A stretch of 64,000 nt of DNA from JAWKWA01 sp041397765 (GCA_041397765.1 JAWKWA010000007.1:124001-188000), one strand, 5' to 3'; shown: positions 21,955-30,179, counted from the stretch's first letter. The notes: generated by a model from the letters alone, not told the origin. Made by a program: numbers and translations.

Positions 21955-23604
21955 CTAAAAGAGGCCGTGCAGGAACCAGGCGGGCGAGTCGCCTTCGTCC
22001 CGGCCATAGAGACCGTCGCGGAACACCCAGTAGCGGCGGCCGGCCGCATCCTCGATCGTGTAGTAATCGCGCGTGCGCGGCTCCCCGGGGCGGCCGATCG
22101 CGCGCCACCATTCGGGAGCGATCCGCATCGGTCCCGTCGCGCGCGAGACCGGGCGCAGCACGCGGCGCCATCTGAGACTGACAGGCGGGCCGTCGGGCAC
22201 CTCGGCGATGACGGCGACAGGCTCGGGCGGATCGATCAGGATGGGCGGCGGTGGAGCACAGCCCGGAGCATGGTCGGCGCCGGCGGCGGGGAGGGAGGGC
22301 TCCAGCGCATCGGTGCGATGGCCGGCGCGCTCGGGCAGGTGACTGTCGGCAAGGGCAAGGCGGGAGAGCCGTGCCCCCTCGCAACGGTTGGCGATGCGGT
22401 CGATGAGCCGGGCGAGCGAGGATTCTGCCTCGGCCCGGCGGGAGAAGTCCGTCTGGCGGGCACTCTCCTGCTCGAGGGCAATGGCGGTGAGGCAGGCCAG
22501 ATCGATGCCGAAGCCCAGATCGATCCCCTCGAGGCGGCCGGCGATCAGGCGGCCGCGATGGGCAGGCTCGCGGCTCGGCGCGCCGAGGCGGACGGCGAGG
22601 CGGGCGCGGCTGCCGTCCGCCCGGTAGAGGTCGAGCCGCAGCCGGCGGGCGGACGCCTCTCCCGCGGCGAGATCGGCGGCGAGGCGATGAACGAGGCCGT
22701 CGAGGGCGGCGGCGAGGCCTTGCGGGTCGATCAGCGGCTCGGCGAAGGCGGCGCGGGCCAGGTAGGCGGGCGGGGGCAGCAGACCGCGGCGAGGCTCGTC
22801 GCGCAGGCCGAGCGCCTCGTCGAGGCGGCGAAGCACGGCCTCGGCTGCCGCCCGGCTCGAGAAGCGGCGGGCGAGCACGGAGCGGGGCAGCCCATAGAGA
22901 TCACCGATGCGCTTCAGACCGAGGCGGGCGAGCAGGCTGACCGTGGCGGGGGCGAGCCTGAGGGCGGCGACGGGCAGGCCCGAGATCGCATGCGCGGTCT
23001 CGCCAGGGGAGGCGATGCGGGCCGTGAGGCTCATCGTGCCATCATGGCGGGCGATGGCGTGGGCGGCGCCCGGCGTGTCGGCGATGGCGGGACGAACGGT
23101 GAGGCCGAACCCGGCGAGGCGGCCGATCAGGTCCCTGAGGAGCTGAAGCTCGCCGCCGAAGAGGTGGGCGACACCGGTGATCTCGACGAAGATGCCGTCG
23201 GGCGGGGGGGCGGCCGGTCTGGCGGCTGGGCCGCCCCTGTCGCGGCCCTTGCCTGCCGATGGCCGCCGCGGTCCGCCGCCGCCGTGTGAGAGCGGATCCT
23301 CCAGGCCGATGGTCGGCCCATAGCGGCTCGACCAGAAGGCGAGACGGAGGAGGGCGGCGCGGTCGCGGCCGGGGGCGGCGGGCAGGGAGACGAGCCCCGG
23401 CACGGCGGCGCGGGCATCGGCGAGGCTCATGCCGGGGGCGAGACCGAGGGAGGCGGCGCCGGGGGCGACGGCGGTCAGCGTCAGGCGGTTGTCGAGCGGG
23501 GCGACGAGCGCGAAGGGCCGGTCAGGGGGTATGGCGGCGGGGCTCTCCCTGCGCAGGCGCTCGATCGGCCAATGCGGGAACCAGAGCGAAAGATACCGTC
23601 TCAT
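21955..23604 (-). CDS. imuB: Mutasome protein ImuB (inactive Y-family polymerase)
   Basis: ImuB is a Y-family polymerase relative that has lost the catalytic acidic residues. It acts as the hub linking ImuA, DnaE2 and the beta clamp. The 549-residue protein starts RRYLSLWFPHWPIERLRR (where active DinB has its first catalytic Asp), then DGIFVEITGVAHLFGGE, GFGLTVRPAIADTPGAAHAIAR and the helix-hairpin-helix LLARLGLKRIGDLYGLPR. The C-terminal region RDYYTIEDAAGRRYWVFRDGLYG is family-typical. A Gly/Arg/Pro-rich insertion interrupts the palm near residue 120. The start at 23604 is inside the imuA 3' end (83-base overlap). Confidence 0.93.
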   Translation of the reverse strand: MRRYLSLWFPHWPIERLRRESPAAIPPDRPFALVAPLDNRLTLTAVAPGAASLGLAPGMSLADARAAVPGLVSLPAAPGRDRAALLRLAFWSSRYGPTIGLEDPLSHGGGGPRRPSAGKGRDRGGPAARPAAPPPDGIFVEITGVAHLFGGELQLLRDLIGRLAGFGLTVRPAIADTPGAAHAIARHDGTMSLTARIASPGETAHAISGLPVAALRLAPATVSLLARLGLKRIGDLYGLPRSVLARRFSSRAAAEAVLRRLDEALGLRDEPRRGLLPPPAYLARAAFAEPLIDPQGLAAALDGLVHRLAADLAAGEASARRLRLDLYRADGSRARLAVRLGAPSREPAHRGRLIAGRLEGIDLGFGIDLACLTAIALEQESARQTDFSRRAEAESSLARLIDRIANRCEGARLSRLALADSHLPERAGHRTDALEPSLPAAGADHAPGCAPPPPILIDPPEPVAVIAEVPDGPPVSLRWRRVLRPVSRATGPMRIAPEWWRAIGRPGEPRTRDYYTIEDAAGRRYWVFRDGLYGRDEGDSPAWFLHGLF

Positions 23605-24580
23605 CGGACCACTCCAGGAGAAACGCATCGCCACCCGCCCGGCCGCGGCAGCGGGCGAGGGTGAGCTGCCAGCGCCGGGCGCCGGGGCTCGCGCGGTCGA
23701 AAGGGTGAGGCGCGCCGGGCGCGGGGGCGATCTGCCAGCCGGTGTGGCAGACGGGAAGCGCGGCGCGGCGGCTGCCGGTCAGCACGAGACAGGGGGTGCG
23801 GCCGGTGCGGGCGGCGAGGGCGAGGCGGCGGGCGGGCAGCATGGCGACCTGCTCGAAAAGTCCGACCACGGCGCCGAGCGCCCCCGAGCGCAGTCCCTCC
23901 TCCATGGCCGCGAGAGTGGCCGCGGCATTCGCATCCTCGACGAGAACGATCCGGCGCCAGGGGATGCCGAGCGCGGCGAGGCCCGGGGCGTGCAGGCGGC
24001 CGATCTCGCGCTCGAGAGGACGGGCGACGGCCCAGAGCACGGTCGCCTGCGGATGGCGGGCGAGGCGGCGGGCGGCAAGGGCGAGGGCGAGCGTGACGGC
24101 CGCCGGGGCATCGCCGGCGGAGGCCGGCTTCAGCTCGTGGAGGCCGGCGGGATGAAGCCCGCGCCAGGGCAGAAGCCCATCGAGCGCCGGGATGCCGAAA
24201 GTCCAGGGCTCGCGCCCGGGCAGGTCCTGAGCCTCCCAGTCTGCGGGCTCTGCGGATGCGGGAGAGATGGCGCGCCCTGCCGATGCCGGCGATTCTGCGC
24301 AAGAGGAAGGAAAAAGGCAGCAGGCGGAGGAGACCTCCCCGGCATCCGAGGCGGGGTGCGGGATGGGGGAAAGCCCGGCGGGACGCTCTACGATCGCTGC
24401 GATCCGGGCTCGCAAGGCTGCAAGCAGCGCCTGCGATCTCTCTCCGTCTGCTGTTTCAAGTGACTGGGTAGGTTCAGGGGATACCGACGCAACCGGGGAA
24501 CAGGGGACTGACGCAACCTCCGCAAGGGGCCGATCCGATGACGAGACGGCGGGACGCCGACCATGTGCCGACCTGGGCAT
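23522..24580 (-). CDS. imuA: Mutasome accessory protein ImuA (RecA-like)
   Basis: ImuA is a RecA/SulA-related SOS protein needed with ImuB and DnaE2 for induced mutagenesis. The recognised core runs from ALLAALRARIAAIVE through WTFGIPALDGLLPWRGLHPAGLHELKP. ALALAARRLARHPQATVLWAV, ALGIPWRRIVLVEDAN and SGALGAVVGLFEQVAMLPARRLALAAR follow, ending RRWQLTLARCRGRAGGDAFLLEW. The ATG at 24580 gives 352 residues, longer than most ImuA, because of a low-complexity N-terminus and a Ser/Ala/Pro-rich linker around residues 65-110. A start nearer 24460 is possible. It overlaps imuB and follows the LexA-boxed promoter by about 85 bases. Confidence 0.9.
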   Translation of the reverse strand: MPRSAHGRRPAVSSSDRPLAEVASVPCSPVASVSPEPTQSLETADGERSQALLAALRARIAAIVERPAGLSPIPHPASDAGEVSSACCLFPSSCAESPASAGRAISPASAEPADWEAQDLPGREPWTFGIPALDGLLPWRGLHPAGLHELKPASAGDAPAAVTLALALAARRLARHPQATVLWAVARPLEREIGRLHAPGLAALGIPWRRIVLVEDANAAATLAAMEEGLRSGALGAVVGLFEQVAMLPARRLALAARTGRTPCLVLTGSRRAALPVCHTGWQIAPAPGAPHPFDRASPGARRWQLTLARCRGRAGGDAFLLEWSDETVSFALVPALADRAPAQGEPRRHTP

Positions 24581-24663
24581 GGACTGGACTCTTCGCGGAC
24601 ACGGGATCTCTTTCGACTGGTTGATCGATGAGGGGGCCGCATGCGGCTGGCAGCACCATCGTC

Positions 24664-24678
24664 GTTCGTGATTTGTTC
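24664..24678. promoter_or_regulatory. LexA operator (SOS box) overlapping the imuA -10
   Basis: GTTCGTGATTTGTTC is a perfect GTTC-N7-GTTC direct repeat, the alphaproteobacterial LexA site. It lies 84 bases upstream of the imuA start and overlaps the predicted -10 hexamer at 24675-24680. LexA bound here would block RNA polymerase directly. Confidence 0.85.
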
Positions 24679-24703
24679 TAGATGGGCCAGGCGCACGCGT
24701 CAA
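24675..24703 (-). promoter_or_regulatory. Sigma-70 type promoter of imuA-imuB-dnaE2
   Basis: Read on the minus strand, TTGACG (24703-24698, five of six to consensus) is followed by a 17-base spacer and TAGAAC (24680-24675, four of six). Transcription would start near 24668, about 88 bases before the imuA ATG. The position between two LexA boxes supports the call. Confidence 0.7.
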
Positions 24704-24712
24704 GAAAAAAGA

Positions 24713-24727
24713 GAACGTAGCGCGAAC
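24713..24727. promoter_or_regulatory. Second LexA operator (SOS box)
   Basis: GAACGTAGCGCGAAC is a perfect GAAC-N7-GAAC repeat ending ten bases upstream of the imuA -35 hexamer. Its centre is 49 bases from that of the first box. Two perfect copies in 64 bases are very unlikely by chance. Confidence 0.8.
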
Positions 24728-25098
24728 AAACTGAAGGGCTGCCAGCCTCCATCCGCAAAGGCGGCCGTCGGCGAGGGTGCTCCCAATTCCGTGGCGGCCC
24801 GCCACAGGTCCATGTGACCGAAACGGCACATCGGGCCTGAAACACGCCGGGACAACTCGGCAAATGCGCCATGATGCTGCCACACGACTTGCAAGATCGC
24901 GCCACGATCTGCACTATTCGCTTCCGCGAAGGGTGGCGCACGCGCCGGTCTTCGAATGGTTAGCCTTTGCATGGTTGCATGGCGGTCATCAGGCTCGAGG
25001 TCCGGCATCGGGCGATCCCGAAGCCAGAGGGTCGAATCTGATGCGCGCCGAATGGGAGACATTCGCCACTTCAGCCGGGCCGGTCTCTTCTGCAGCAA

Positions 25099-25140
25099 GC
25101 CAGGACGGGCCATAGCCAGGACGGGCCATAGCCAGGATGG
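25099..25140. repeat. 16-bp tandem repeat, 2.6 copies
   Basis: The unit GCCAGGACGGGCCATA occurs twice without a gap and is followed by a partial third copy, GCCAGGATGG. It lies in noncoding sequence between imuA and the L,D-transpeptidase gene. No function is suggested. Confidence 0.8.
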
Positions 25141-25592
25141 TCTCTCTGCCGACCGGCGTGCGGGAAGCGGTCAGGCGACCACGGTCGGACGAGCAGAGGC
25201 CATGGCGGCCACTTAGCAGTGCGGCTCGAGGTGATGAAATGACGTCAATGCGCCGCCGCAATCGGAGGCGCAGTCGCAAAGGGGCGCCGAAGTGTGGTTG
25301 CGCCCGTGCCTCGTGGTGATGACGGGGTGCCAGATCATGTGGCGCCGGATCATTCGAGGCGCCAGTCGAAGAATTCCCCGTGGCCAGGATGCCGTATCGG
25401 CGCGGTCGCTTCGGGAATATCGCGGGCCGGAGGCGAAAAAGCCGCCGGAAGCTCAGTGGGTGGCGTCACGTAGAGAATTTCTTCACCAAACGAAGAGAAA
25501 AAATCGCTCCAAGGGTCCACCGAAGCGCTGCAGCCGGAGAACGGAGTTGGCGCCACCCAGGTCGGCCAAGCGACATCCAGAAGGAGTGGGAA

Positions 25593-26219
25593 ATGATCCG
25601 GAGTAGCCTCGTTCGTAGCTTGTCGGCCGCTGCGGCCCTCATGCTGATGGCATGCGCAGGTCTTTCGTCGGATGCCTCGGCCGCGGGCCGCGAGCATCCC
25701 GGCGCCGTTACCTCGAGCGGCTCGGGCGGCTCCTGGGGCTGGGGCGGCTGGGGCGGTGGCGGTGGCGCCTCCGAGGTCAGCTTCAATCCCAAGATCAAGC
25801 CCGGCCAGATCATCGTCAGCTTCGGCGACCGGCGGCTCTATCTCGTCACTTCGCCCGGCCGCGCTCTCGCCTATCCGATCGCCATTCCGCGCGACCAGAG
25901 CCGCTGGTCTGGCGTGACCTCGGTCTCCATGAAGCGCGTCAACCCGCCGTGGACCCCGACCCCGACCATGCGGGCCGAGAACCCGAAGCTGCCGGCTTTC
26001 GTACCCGGCGGCCATCCGCTCAATCCGCTTGGCGTCAGGGCGCTCTATCTCGGCTCCTCGACCTATCGCATCCATGGCACCGATGCCCCCTGGACGATCG
26101 GCGAGGCGGTCTCGAAGGGCTGCATCCGCATGTACAACGAGGACGTGGTCGATCTCTACGAGCGCGTAAAGGTCGGCACCCGCGTCACCGTCACCTGGCA
26201 GCAGTTCGCGGCCTACTGA
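25593..26219 (+). CDS. L,D-transpeptidase (YkuD family), probable lipoprotein
   Basis: YkuD enzymes form 3-3 peptidoglycan crosslinks or attach proteins to peptidoglycan through a catalytic cysteine. The 208-residue protein has a signal sequence with a lipobox-like LMAC at about residue 19. A Gly/Trp/Ser linker with WGWGGWGGGGG follows. The YkuD domain begins at GQIIVSFGDRRLYLV and contains YPIAIPRD, the catalytic His in YRIHGTDAPWTIG, and SKGCIRMYNEDVVDLYERV. AAGGAG stands six bases before the ATG. A strong intrinsic terminator follows the stop, so it is probably monocistronic. It acts at the cell wall. Confidence 0.92.
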   Translation: MIRSSLVRSLSAAAALMLMACAGLSSDASAAGREHPGAVTSSGSGGSWGWGGWGGGGGASEVSFNPKIKPGQIIVSFGDRRLYLVTSPGRALAYPIAIPRDQSRWSGVTSVSMKRVNPPWTPTPTMRAENPKLPAFVPGGHPLNPLGVRALYLGSSTYRIHGTDAPWTIGEAVSKGCIRMYNEDVVDLYERVKVGTRVTVTWQQFAAY

Positions 26220-26314
26220 GCGCCGCCGCGCATCAGAGCCACGCATCAGAGGTGTGCCCTGTGGTGTGGTTGGACCGGCACCGGGCAACCGGCGCAGGTG
26301 GATGAAATCGAGAA

Positions 26315-26344
26315 AGGCGGTTGCCGGTGGCAGCCGCCTTTTTT
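26315..26344 (+). terminator. Rho-independent terminator of the L,D-transpeptidase gene
   Basis: An 11-bp stem (AGGCGGTTGCC with GGCAGCCGCCT, one G-T pair) closes a 3-base loop and runs directly into six T residues. It lies 95 bases after the stop codon. Confidence 0.85.
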
Positions 26345-26629
26345 GCGTTCGCCCTACCGGTCGGCTCACCGGAGGGCCCGACCATCGCGCGGCCTGTCTC
26401 AAACCTGATCGGCGCCGGGCCTTGATCGCCGCCTCCTGTCCGACACAGCTCATCCGTATTCATGACGTATTCATTTCGTAACTCATAGTTTCAGCCGTGG
26501 GCCGGGACACGCCCTGACATCGCCCTCCCGCGACGGGTGGTCCTGCTCCGGCATTCACGACATCCATTACGGGGTGATCCCGCGGATCATTGCCTGCCGG
26601 CAATCCGGCATCTCATGGGGCGTTTCATC

Positions 26630-26950
26630 ATGAACATCCTCGCCAAATCGGTCGTGGCGCTCGGTATCGCGGCCTCGATGGCCGCCACGACGTTCGACGC
26701 CGCGGACGCGCGCAGCCGCCATCACGGCGGACGCTTCGTCGGCGGTCTCATCACCGGCCTCGTCGCCGGCAGCATCCTCTACAACGCGACCCGTCCGCAC
26801 TACAGCAACGGCTACTATGTCAACGAGGAGCCGGAGTGCTATCGCGGCCCGCGCCAGTGCCAGTCGCATTGGAACTGCTGGGTCAATCGCTGGGGCCGCG
26901 AAGTCTGCGACCGGCAGGTGAGCTGCTATCGCCCGCTGGTGTGCGACTGA
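26630..26950 (+). CDS. Small secreted cysteine-rich protein, uncharacterised
   Basis: The 106-residue product begins with a signal peptide (MNILAKSVVALGIAASMAATTFDAADA). A His/Arg/Gly segment and one short hydrophobic glycine-rich helix (GLITGLVAGSILY) follow. The last 40 residues hold six cysteines in the pattern ECY, QCQ, NCW, VCD, SCY, VCD with several Trp/Tyr. The even cysteine number suggests disulfides in the periplasm. I do not recognise a named family. An upstream in-frame Met at 26615 is an alternative start. A 10-bp inverted repeat follows 17 bases after the stop. Confidence 0.7.
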   Translation: MNILAKSVVALGIAASMAATTFDAADARSRHHGGRFVGGLITGLVAGSILYNATRPHYSNGYYVNEEPECYRGPRQCQSHWNCWVNRWGREVCDRQVSCYRPLVCD

Positions 26951-26967
26951 GGCCGGCCTTGCGCAAA

Positions 26968-27000
26968 TGAGCTCCGATCGCTGTCGCGGCTCGGAGCTCA
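26968..27000 (+). terminator. Stem-loop downstream of the small cysteine-rich gene
   Basis: TGAGCTCCGA and TCGGAGCTCA form a perfect 10-bp inverted repeat around a 13-base loop, 17 bases after the stop at 26950. The following bases contain only a short CCTTTCT run, so it could be a weak terminator or an RNA-stabilising hairpin. Confidence 0.5.
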
Positions 27001-27240
27001 GGCTGCCTTTCTCCCAGCTTCCAAGGCTCGCGTCATTGCGCTTTGCGGCGAGACGAGAGGACGGCGTCCTTGGGCGTCCATCCTGCGCCGCTCGGCCCCG
27101 GATCGGGCTTTGCCCGTCCGGGGAGACGGATGGGGTTGGTGCGGTCGAACAATCAAGCGGCGTTCGCCCGGACGCTGCCGACGCGGGGACGCGGGCCGGA
27201 CTTCAGTCCGGACCTTCGCCATCTGAGCTGCCCGTCCGGC

Positions 27241-27873
27241 TCAGTCCTCGGTCCGTTCCAGCCCATAATTGAAGCTTACCGAGATCCGCTCACGGTCGGC
27301 CATGTTCATCGGCACCTCGTGGCGCAGCCAGCTCTCCCACAGGATCAGCGTACCCGCCTTCGGCTCCTGATAGACGAACTGGCGATTCTCGAGGTCGGCG
27401 CGGGCGCGGCGCGGCGGCGCGGCCATCATGAAGCCGAGGCGGGGATCCTCGAGCTTGAGTGCGCTCGCCCCCTTCGGCACGGAGACATAATAGGTGCCGC
27501 TCACCACCGAATGGGGATGGATGTGGGAGGCGTGGAAACCACCCGGCTCCAGCACGTTCACCCAGATGCTGTCGCATGCGAGGCGGCGCCGGCCAATATC
27601 GAGGTCGAGCGCCGCGGCAAACTCGGCGACATGGCCATCGAGCCGGCCGATCAGGTCGGCAAAGGCCGGAGCGCGCAGCGCGATGTCGGTCAGCGAGGCG
27701 TAGGAGGTGTAGCCTGGATAGTTGTTCTTCTCGCACCAGGCGCGGCCGGCGCCGTCCTCCTCGGCGAGGAAGCGGCAACTCTGCAACAGGTCTTCGTTGA
27801 GGCGCCGGGTGCCGGGGCCTGACAATTCCTCGCGATAGAGCTTGGTGACGAATAGTCGCTCGATGGTCGCCAT
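27241..27873 (-). CDS. 2-oxoglutarate-Fe(II) oxygenase family protein (TIGR02466-like)
   Basis: This 210-residue protein matches the putative 2OG-Fe(II) oxygenase family TIGR02466. Iron-site candidates are the histidines in FHASHIHPHSVVSGTYYVSVP and the distal WLRHEVPMN. RISVSFNYGL supplies the likely 2-oxoglutarate-binding Arg. FAAALDLDIGRRRLACDSIWVNV precedes the core. The start at 27873 leaves MATIERLFVTKLYRE as the N-terminus. It is not EctD: the ectoine hydroxylase signature is absent. Substrate unknown. It diverges from the small channel-like gene with 300 bases between. Confidence 0.82.
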   Translation of the reverse strand: MATIERLFVTKLYREELSGPGTRRLNEDLLQSCRFLAEEDGAGRAWCEKNNYPGYTSYASLTDIALRAPAFADLIGRLDGHVAEFAAALDLDIGRRRLACDSIWVNVLEPGGFHASHIHPHSVVSGTYYVSVPKGASALKLEDPRLGFMMAAPPRRARADLENRQFVYQEPKAGTLILWESWLRHEVPMNMADRERISVSFNYGLERTED

Positions 27874-28173
27874 GCTTCATTCCACTCTGGTGGTGCGGCC
27901 TCGCTCAGCGCGCGGTCCGGGACAGCCGGTGGCTGTGGATGGCCGCGTCGGTGCCGCTGTCCTAACAGGCGGCAGCGGACTATGCATCTGCGCCATCGCG
28001 CGCTGGGGCCAATTGCGATCCGCCGGGCTCGCATCGCCGCTGCAGGCTCTCGACCGGCGGGTATCCCGACCGGGCGACGCGGTCCCGTATCGTCGCTCAC
28101 GATGCCGCCGTCGGGGTGGAGGACATGCTTTGCCGGCGCGTACACGGTCGCGCCATCCGCGGAGCTTCGGCTG

Positions 28174-28545
28174 ATGGGGGAGCGCATGAGGCTGTTCCGA
28201 TACGAGCGGCGCCACGATCGTTTGCTGCCGCTCGACCGCTTCCTCGGCCGCCTCGCGCGCAGCCTCCTCGCCTCGGCGGCGCTCATCTGCCTCGTGCTCG
28301 CGGGAGGTGTCGCGGGCTATCGCTGGACGGAGGGGATGGGGCTGGTCGATGCCTTCGCCAATGCCTCGATGATCCTGTCGGGGATGGGGCCGCTGACGCC
28401 GCTCGTGACCGATGGCGGCAAGCTGTTCGCGGCGATCTATGCGCTGGTCTCCGGGCTCGTCGTGGTGTTCGCGACGACGATCCTGCTCGCGCCCGTGGTG
28501 CACCGGGTGCTGCATCGCTTCCATGTCGACGACGGCGACGGCTGA
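28174..28545 (+). CDS. Two-helix membrane protein related to K+ channel pore modules
   Basis: The 123-residue product has a basic N-terminus (MRLFRYERRHDRLLPLDRF), a first helix (ASAALICLVLAGGVAGY) and a pore-loop-like segment (VDAFANASMILSGMGPLTPL). A second helix (LFAAIYALVSGLVVVFATTILLAPVVH) and a short basic tail follow. This is the layout of a 2TM ion-channel pore domain, but the potassium selectivity filter T-V-G-Y-G is replaced by SGMGP. Starts at 28174 (GGAG nine bases upstream) and 28186 are both possible; I see no strong reason for longer versions. Ion transport is inferred from architecture only. Confidence 0.65.
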   Translation: MGERMRLFRYERRHDRLLPLDRFLGRLARSLLASAALICLVLAGGVAGYRWTEGMGLVDAFANASMILSGMGPLTPLVTDGGKLFAAIYALVSGLVVVFATTILLAPVVHRVLHRFHVDDGDG

Positions 28546-28570
28546 GGGGCGCGATCGCTCCCAGGCGGTG

Positions 28571-29530
28571 TCAGGCGATCGGGAGGGGGAGCGTGAGCGG
28601 CGCGGCGGCGGTGTCGTTGAGCGGCCGGGCCAAGCCGTGGAAGGCGGCGAGACGCCGGCGGATGTCGAACAGCGTCGGCAGGTCGTAGCCGTTGAGCACG
28701 GCGAGACGGAAGCCGCCCGGCGGGTTGGAATGGCCGTCGGCGGCCAGGCCCTCGTGGAAGGTGGCCTGCAGGCTCGTGACGCCCGGCAACGCCAGCAACT
28801 CGGCCGTCAGCGCCGGCCGCGGGTGACGGTAGCCATCGGCCGGCGGCCCGAACAGCGCCACGCTGTAGCCGGTGCGACGGTCCCGGTCGGCGAACGACCA
28901 ACGACCCGCGGCGTAGAGGCCGACGAGCGCCTCCACCCAGGCCCGGCCGCCATAGATGTCGGGCCATTGGTCGGTGAAGCGCAGGTGCAGCTCGATGATG
29001 CGCGCGCCGATGGTCTCCAGATTGACCATGCCGGAATAGCCGGCGAGATGATGCCCGATCCAACGCCCGCAATAGTCCTCGATGGCGGCGAAGGGCTCGG
29101 CATGTATGGTCCAGTAGTCGAACATGCCGCTGCCGGCCGGCACGCCCGTCGCATGGCGCCACCAGACCGGTTGGCCGTCGAGAACGGCGACGTCGCTCGA
29201 GACGTGCTCGCCGGCCAGCAGTTCCATCCACATATGGCCCGGCCGGTAGCTGCGGTCATAGGCGGCGGCGTCGGCGATCACCCGGCTTTCGGCGCCCATG
29301 CCGTAGAGATTGGTGATCGGCTTGGAGAAGACCGGGAAGGCGGAAGGCACGACGCCGTGGGGCGCGGCGCGGATGCCCTGGCTCGCGGCGACGGCGAGCT
29401 TGTCATAGACCCAGTTGTGGCGCGGATTGAAGGCCCAGGCCTCCGGATCGGAGGCGGCGATATGGACGTCCTCCGGACAGGGGACGCCCTCGAAGAACTG
29501 CAGGCTCCAGTCGCTGTCATGGATCGGCAT
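28571..29530 (-). CDS. Uncharacterised protein with ATP-grasp-like features
   Basis: I do not know a named family for this 319-residue protein, but the order of motifs is that of an ATP-grasp ligase. FPVFSKPITNLYGMG (about residue 70) resembles the nucleotide-binding Lys/Gly loop. MELLAGEHVSSDVAVLDGQPVWW resembles the mid-domain Glu. GMVNLETIGARIIELHLRFTDQ resembles the metal-binding E-x-N/H-x-R end. The start MPIHDSDWSLQFFEGVPCPEDV at 29530 is chosen because the upstream frame is compositionally different. The neighbours (SnoaL, GNAT) do not reveal a substrate. A carboxylate-amine ligase activity would be the default guess. Confidence 0.65.
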   Translation of the reverse strand: MPIHDSDWSLQFFEGVPCPEDVHIAASDPEAWAFNPRHNWVYDKLAVAASQGIRAAPHGVVPSAFPVFSKPITNLYGMGAESRVIADAAAYDRSYRPGHMWMELLAGEHVSSDVAVLDGQPVWWRHATGVPAGSGMFDYWTIHAEPFAAIEDYCGRWIGHHLAGYSGMVNLETIGARIIELHLRFTDQWPDIYGGRAWVEALVGLYAAGRWSFADRDRRTGYSVALFGPPADGYRHPRPALTAELLALPGVTSLQATFHEGLAADGHSNPPGGFRLAVLNGYDLPTLFDIRRRLAAFHGLARPLNDTAAAPLTLPLPIA

Positions 29531-29768
29531 GGTGCTTCTCTTGAGCCTGCGTGCCTCAGCGAACGCCGGGCTCCGGCGGCGGGTTCCCGTGGCCCGAGCA
29601 GAGCATGACGCAGGCCGACCGGCAAACCGATGGCAGTGCGGCGGCATCGCGCGGGGGGCAGGTCGCGGGCGGCTTCCTGCTTCCCCTTCGTCGCGGCGAG
29701 GGTGGCACGGGGCATTGCCTTTTGCTATCAGACGGCGCCATCGAACCCAAAAAGGAGCGCTGCCACCG

Positions 29769-30179
29769 ATGACCCGTGCCGCCACCGAGAAGCTGATCGC
29801 CCGCTATTACGACGCCTTCAATGCCGGCGATATCGACGGCATGATCGACTGTCTCGCACCGACTTTCGTGCACGACGTCAACCAGGGTGGCCGGCGCAAG
29901 GGCAAGACGCAGTTCCGCGAATTCTGCGAGCATATGAGCCGCTGCTACAAGGAGACGCTGAAGGACGTGGTGGTCATGGCGTCCAAGGACGGCGACCGCG
30001 CCGCCGCCGAGTTCGTGGTCAACGGCAAGTATCTGGCGACGGACGAGGGGCTGCCGCCGGCGAGCGGGCAGAAGTACAAGCTGCCGGGCGGGGCGTTCTT
30101 CACGGTAAAGGACGGCAAAATCGCGCGCGTCTCGACCTACTACAACATGAAGGACTGGATGGCGCAGGTTGCGGGCTGA
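29769..30179 (+). CDS. SnoaL/NTF2-like protein (ketosteroid isomerase-related)
   Basis: The 136-residue product has the cone-shaped NTF2/SnoaL fold signature: an N-terminal helix pair (LIARYYDAFNAGDIDGMIDCLAPTFVHDVNQGG), then FREFCEHMSRCYKETLKDV, AAEFVVNGKYLATDEGLPPASGQ and a final strand pair with GGAFFTVKDGKIARVSTYYN. It matches the steroid delta-isomerase-related group that includes small polyketide cyclases. The fold tolerates many activities, so none is assigned. It sits 63 bases upstream of a GNAT gene on the same strand, which may form a two-gene unit. Confidence 0.85.
   Translation: MTRAATEKLIARYYDAFNAGDIDGMIDCLAPTFVHDVNQGGRRKGKTQFREFCEHMSRCYKETLKDVVVMASKDGDRAAAEFVVNGKYLATDEGLPPASGQKYKLPGGAFFTVKDGKIARVSTYYNMKDWMAQVAG

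Larger units (their letters stand above)
24581..25592. other. Long intergenic region carrying the SOS promoter
   Basis: About 1 kb separates divergent imuA and the L,D-transpeptidase gene. The imuA-proximal 150 bases hold the promoter and two LexA boxes listed separately, and 25099-25140 is a short tandem repeat. Open frames of 80-137 codons exist on both strands but match nothing known and lack convincing starts. The stretch 25430-25530 is locally AT-richer and probably holds the transpeptidase promoter. Confidence 0.5.

Noticed and set aside
24700..25113. 137-codon minus-strand frame ending in the SOS operator region
   Set aside because: It has no homology, no convincing start, and its end overlaps the second LexA box and lies just upstream of the imuA -35.
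27241..27873. Possible EctD (ectoine hydroxylase) that would pair with doeA
   Set aside because: Motifs fit the TIGR02466-type 2OG oxygenase family, and EctD-specific sequence is absent.
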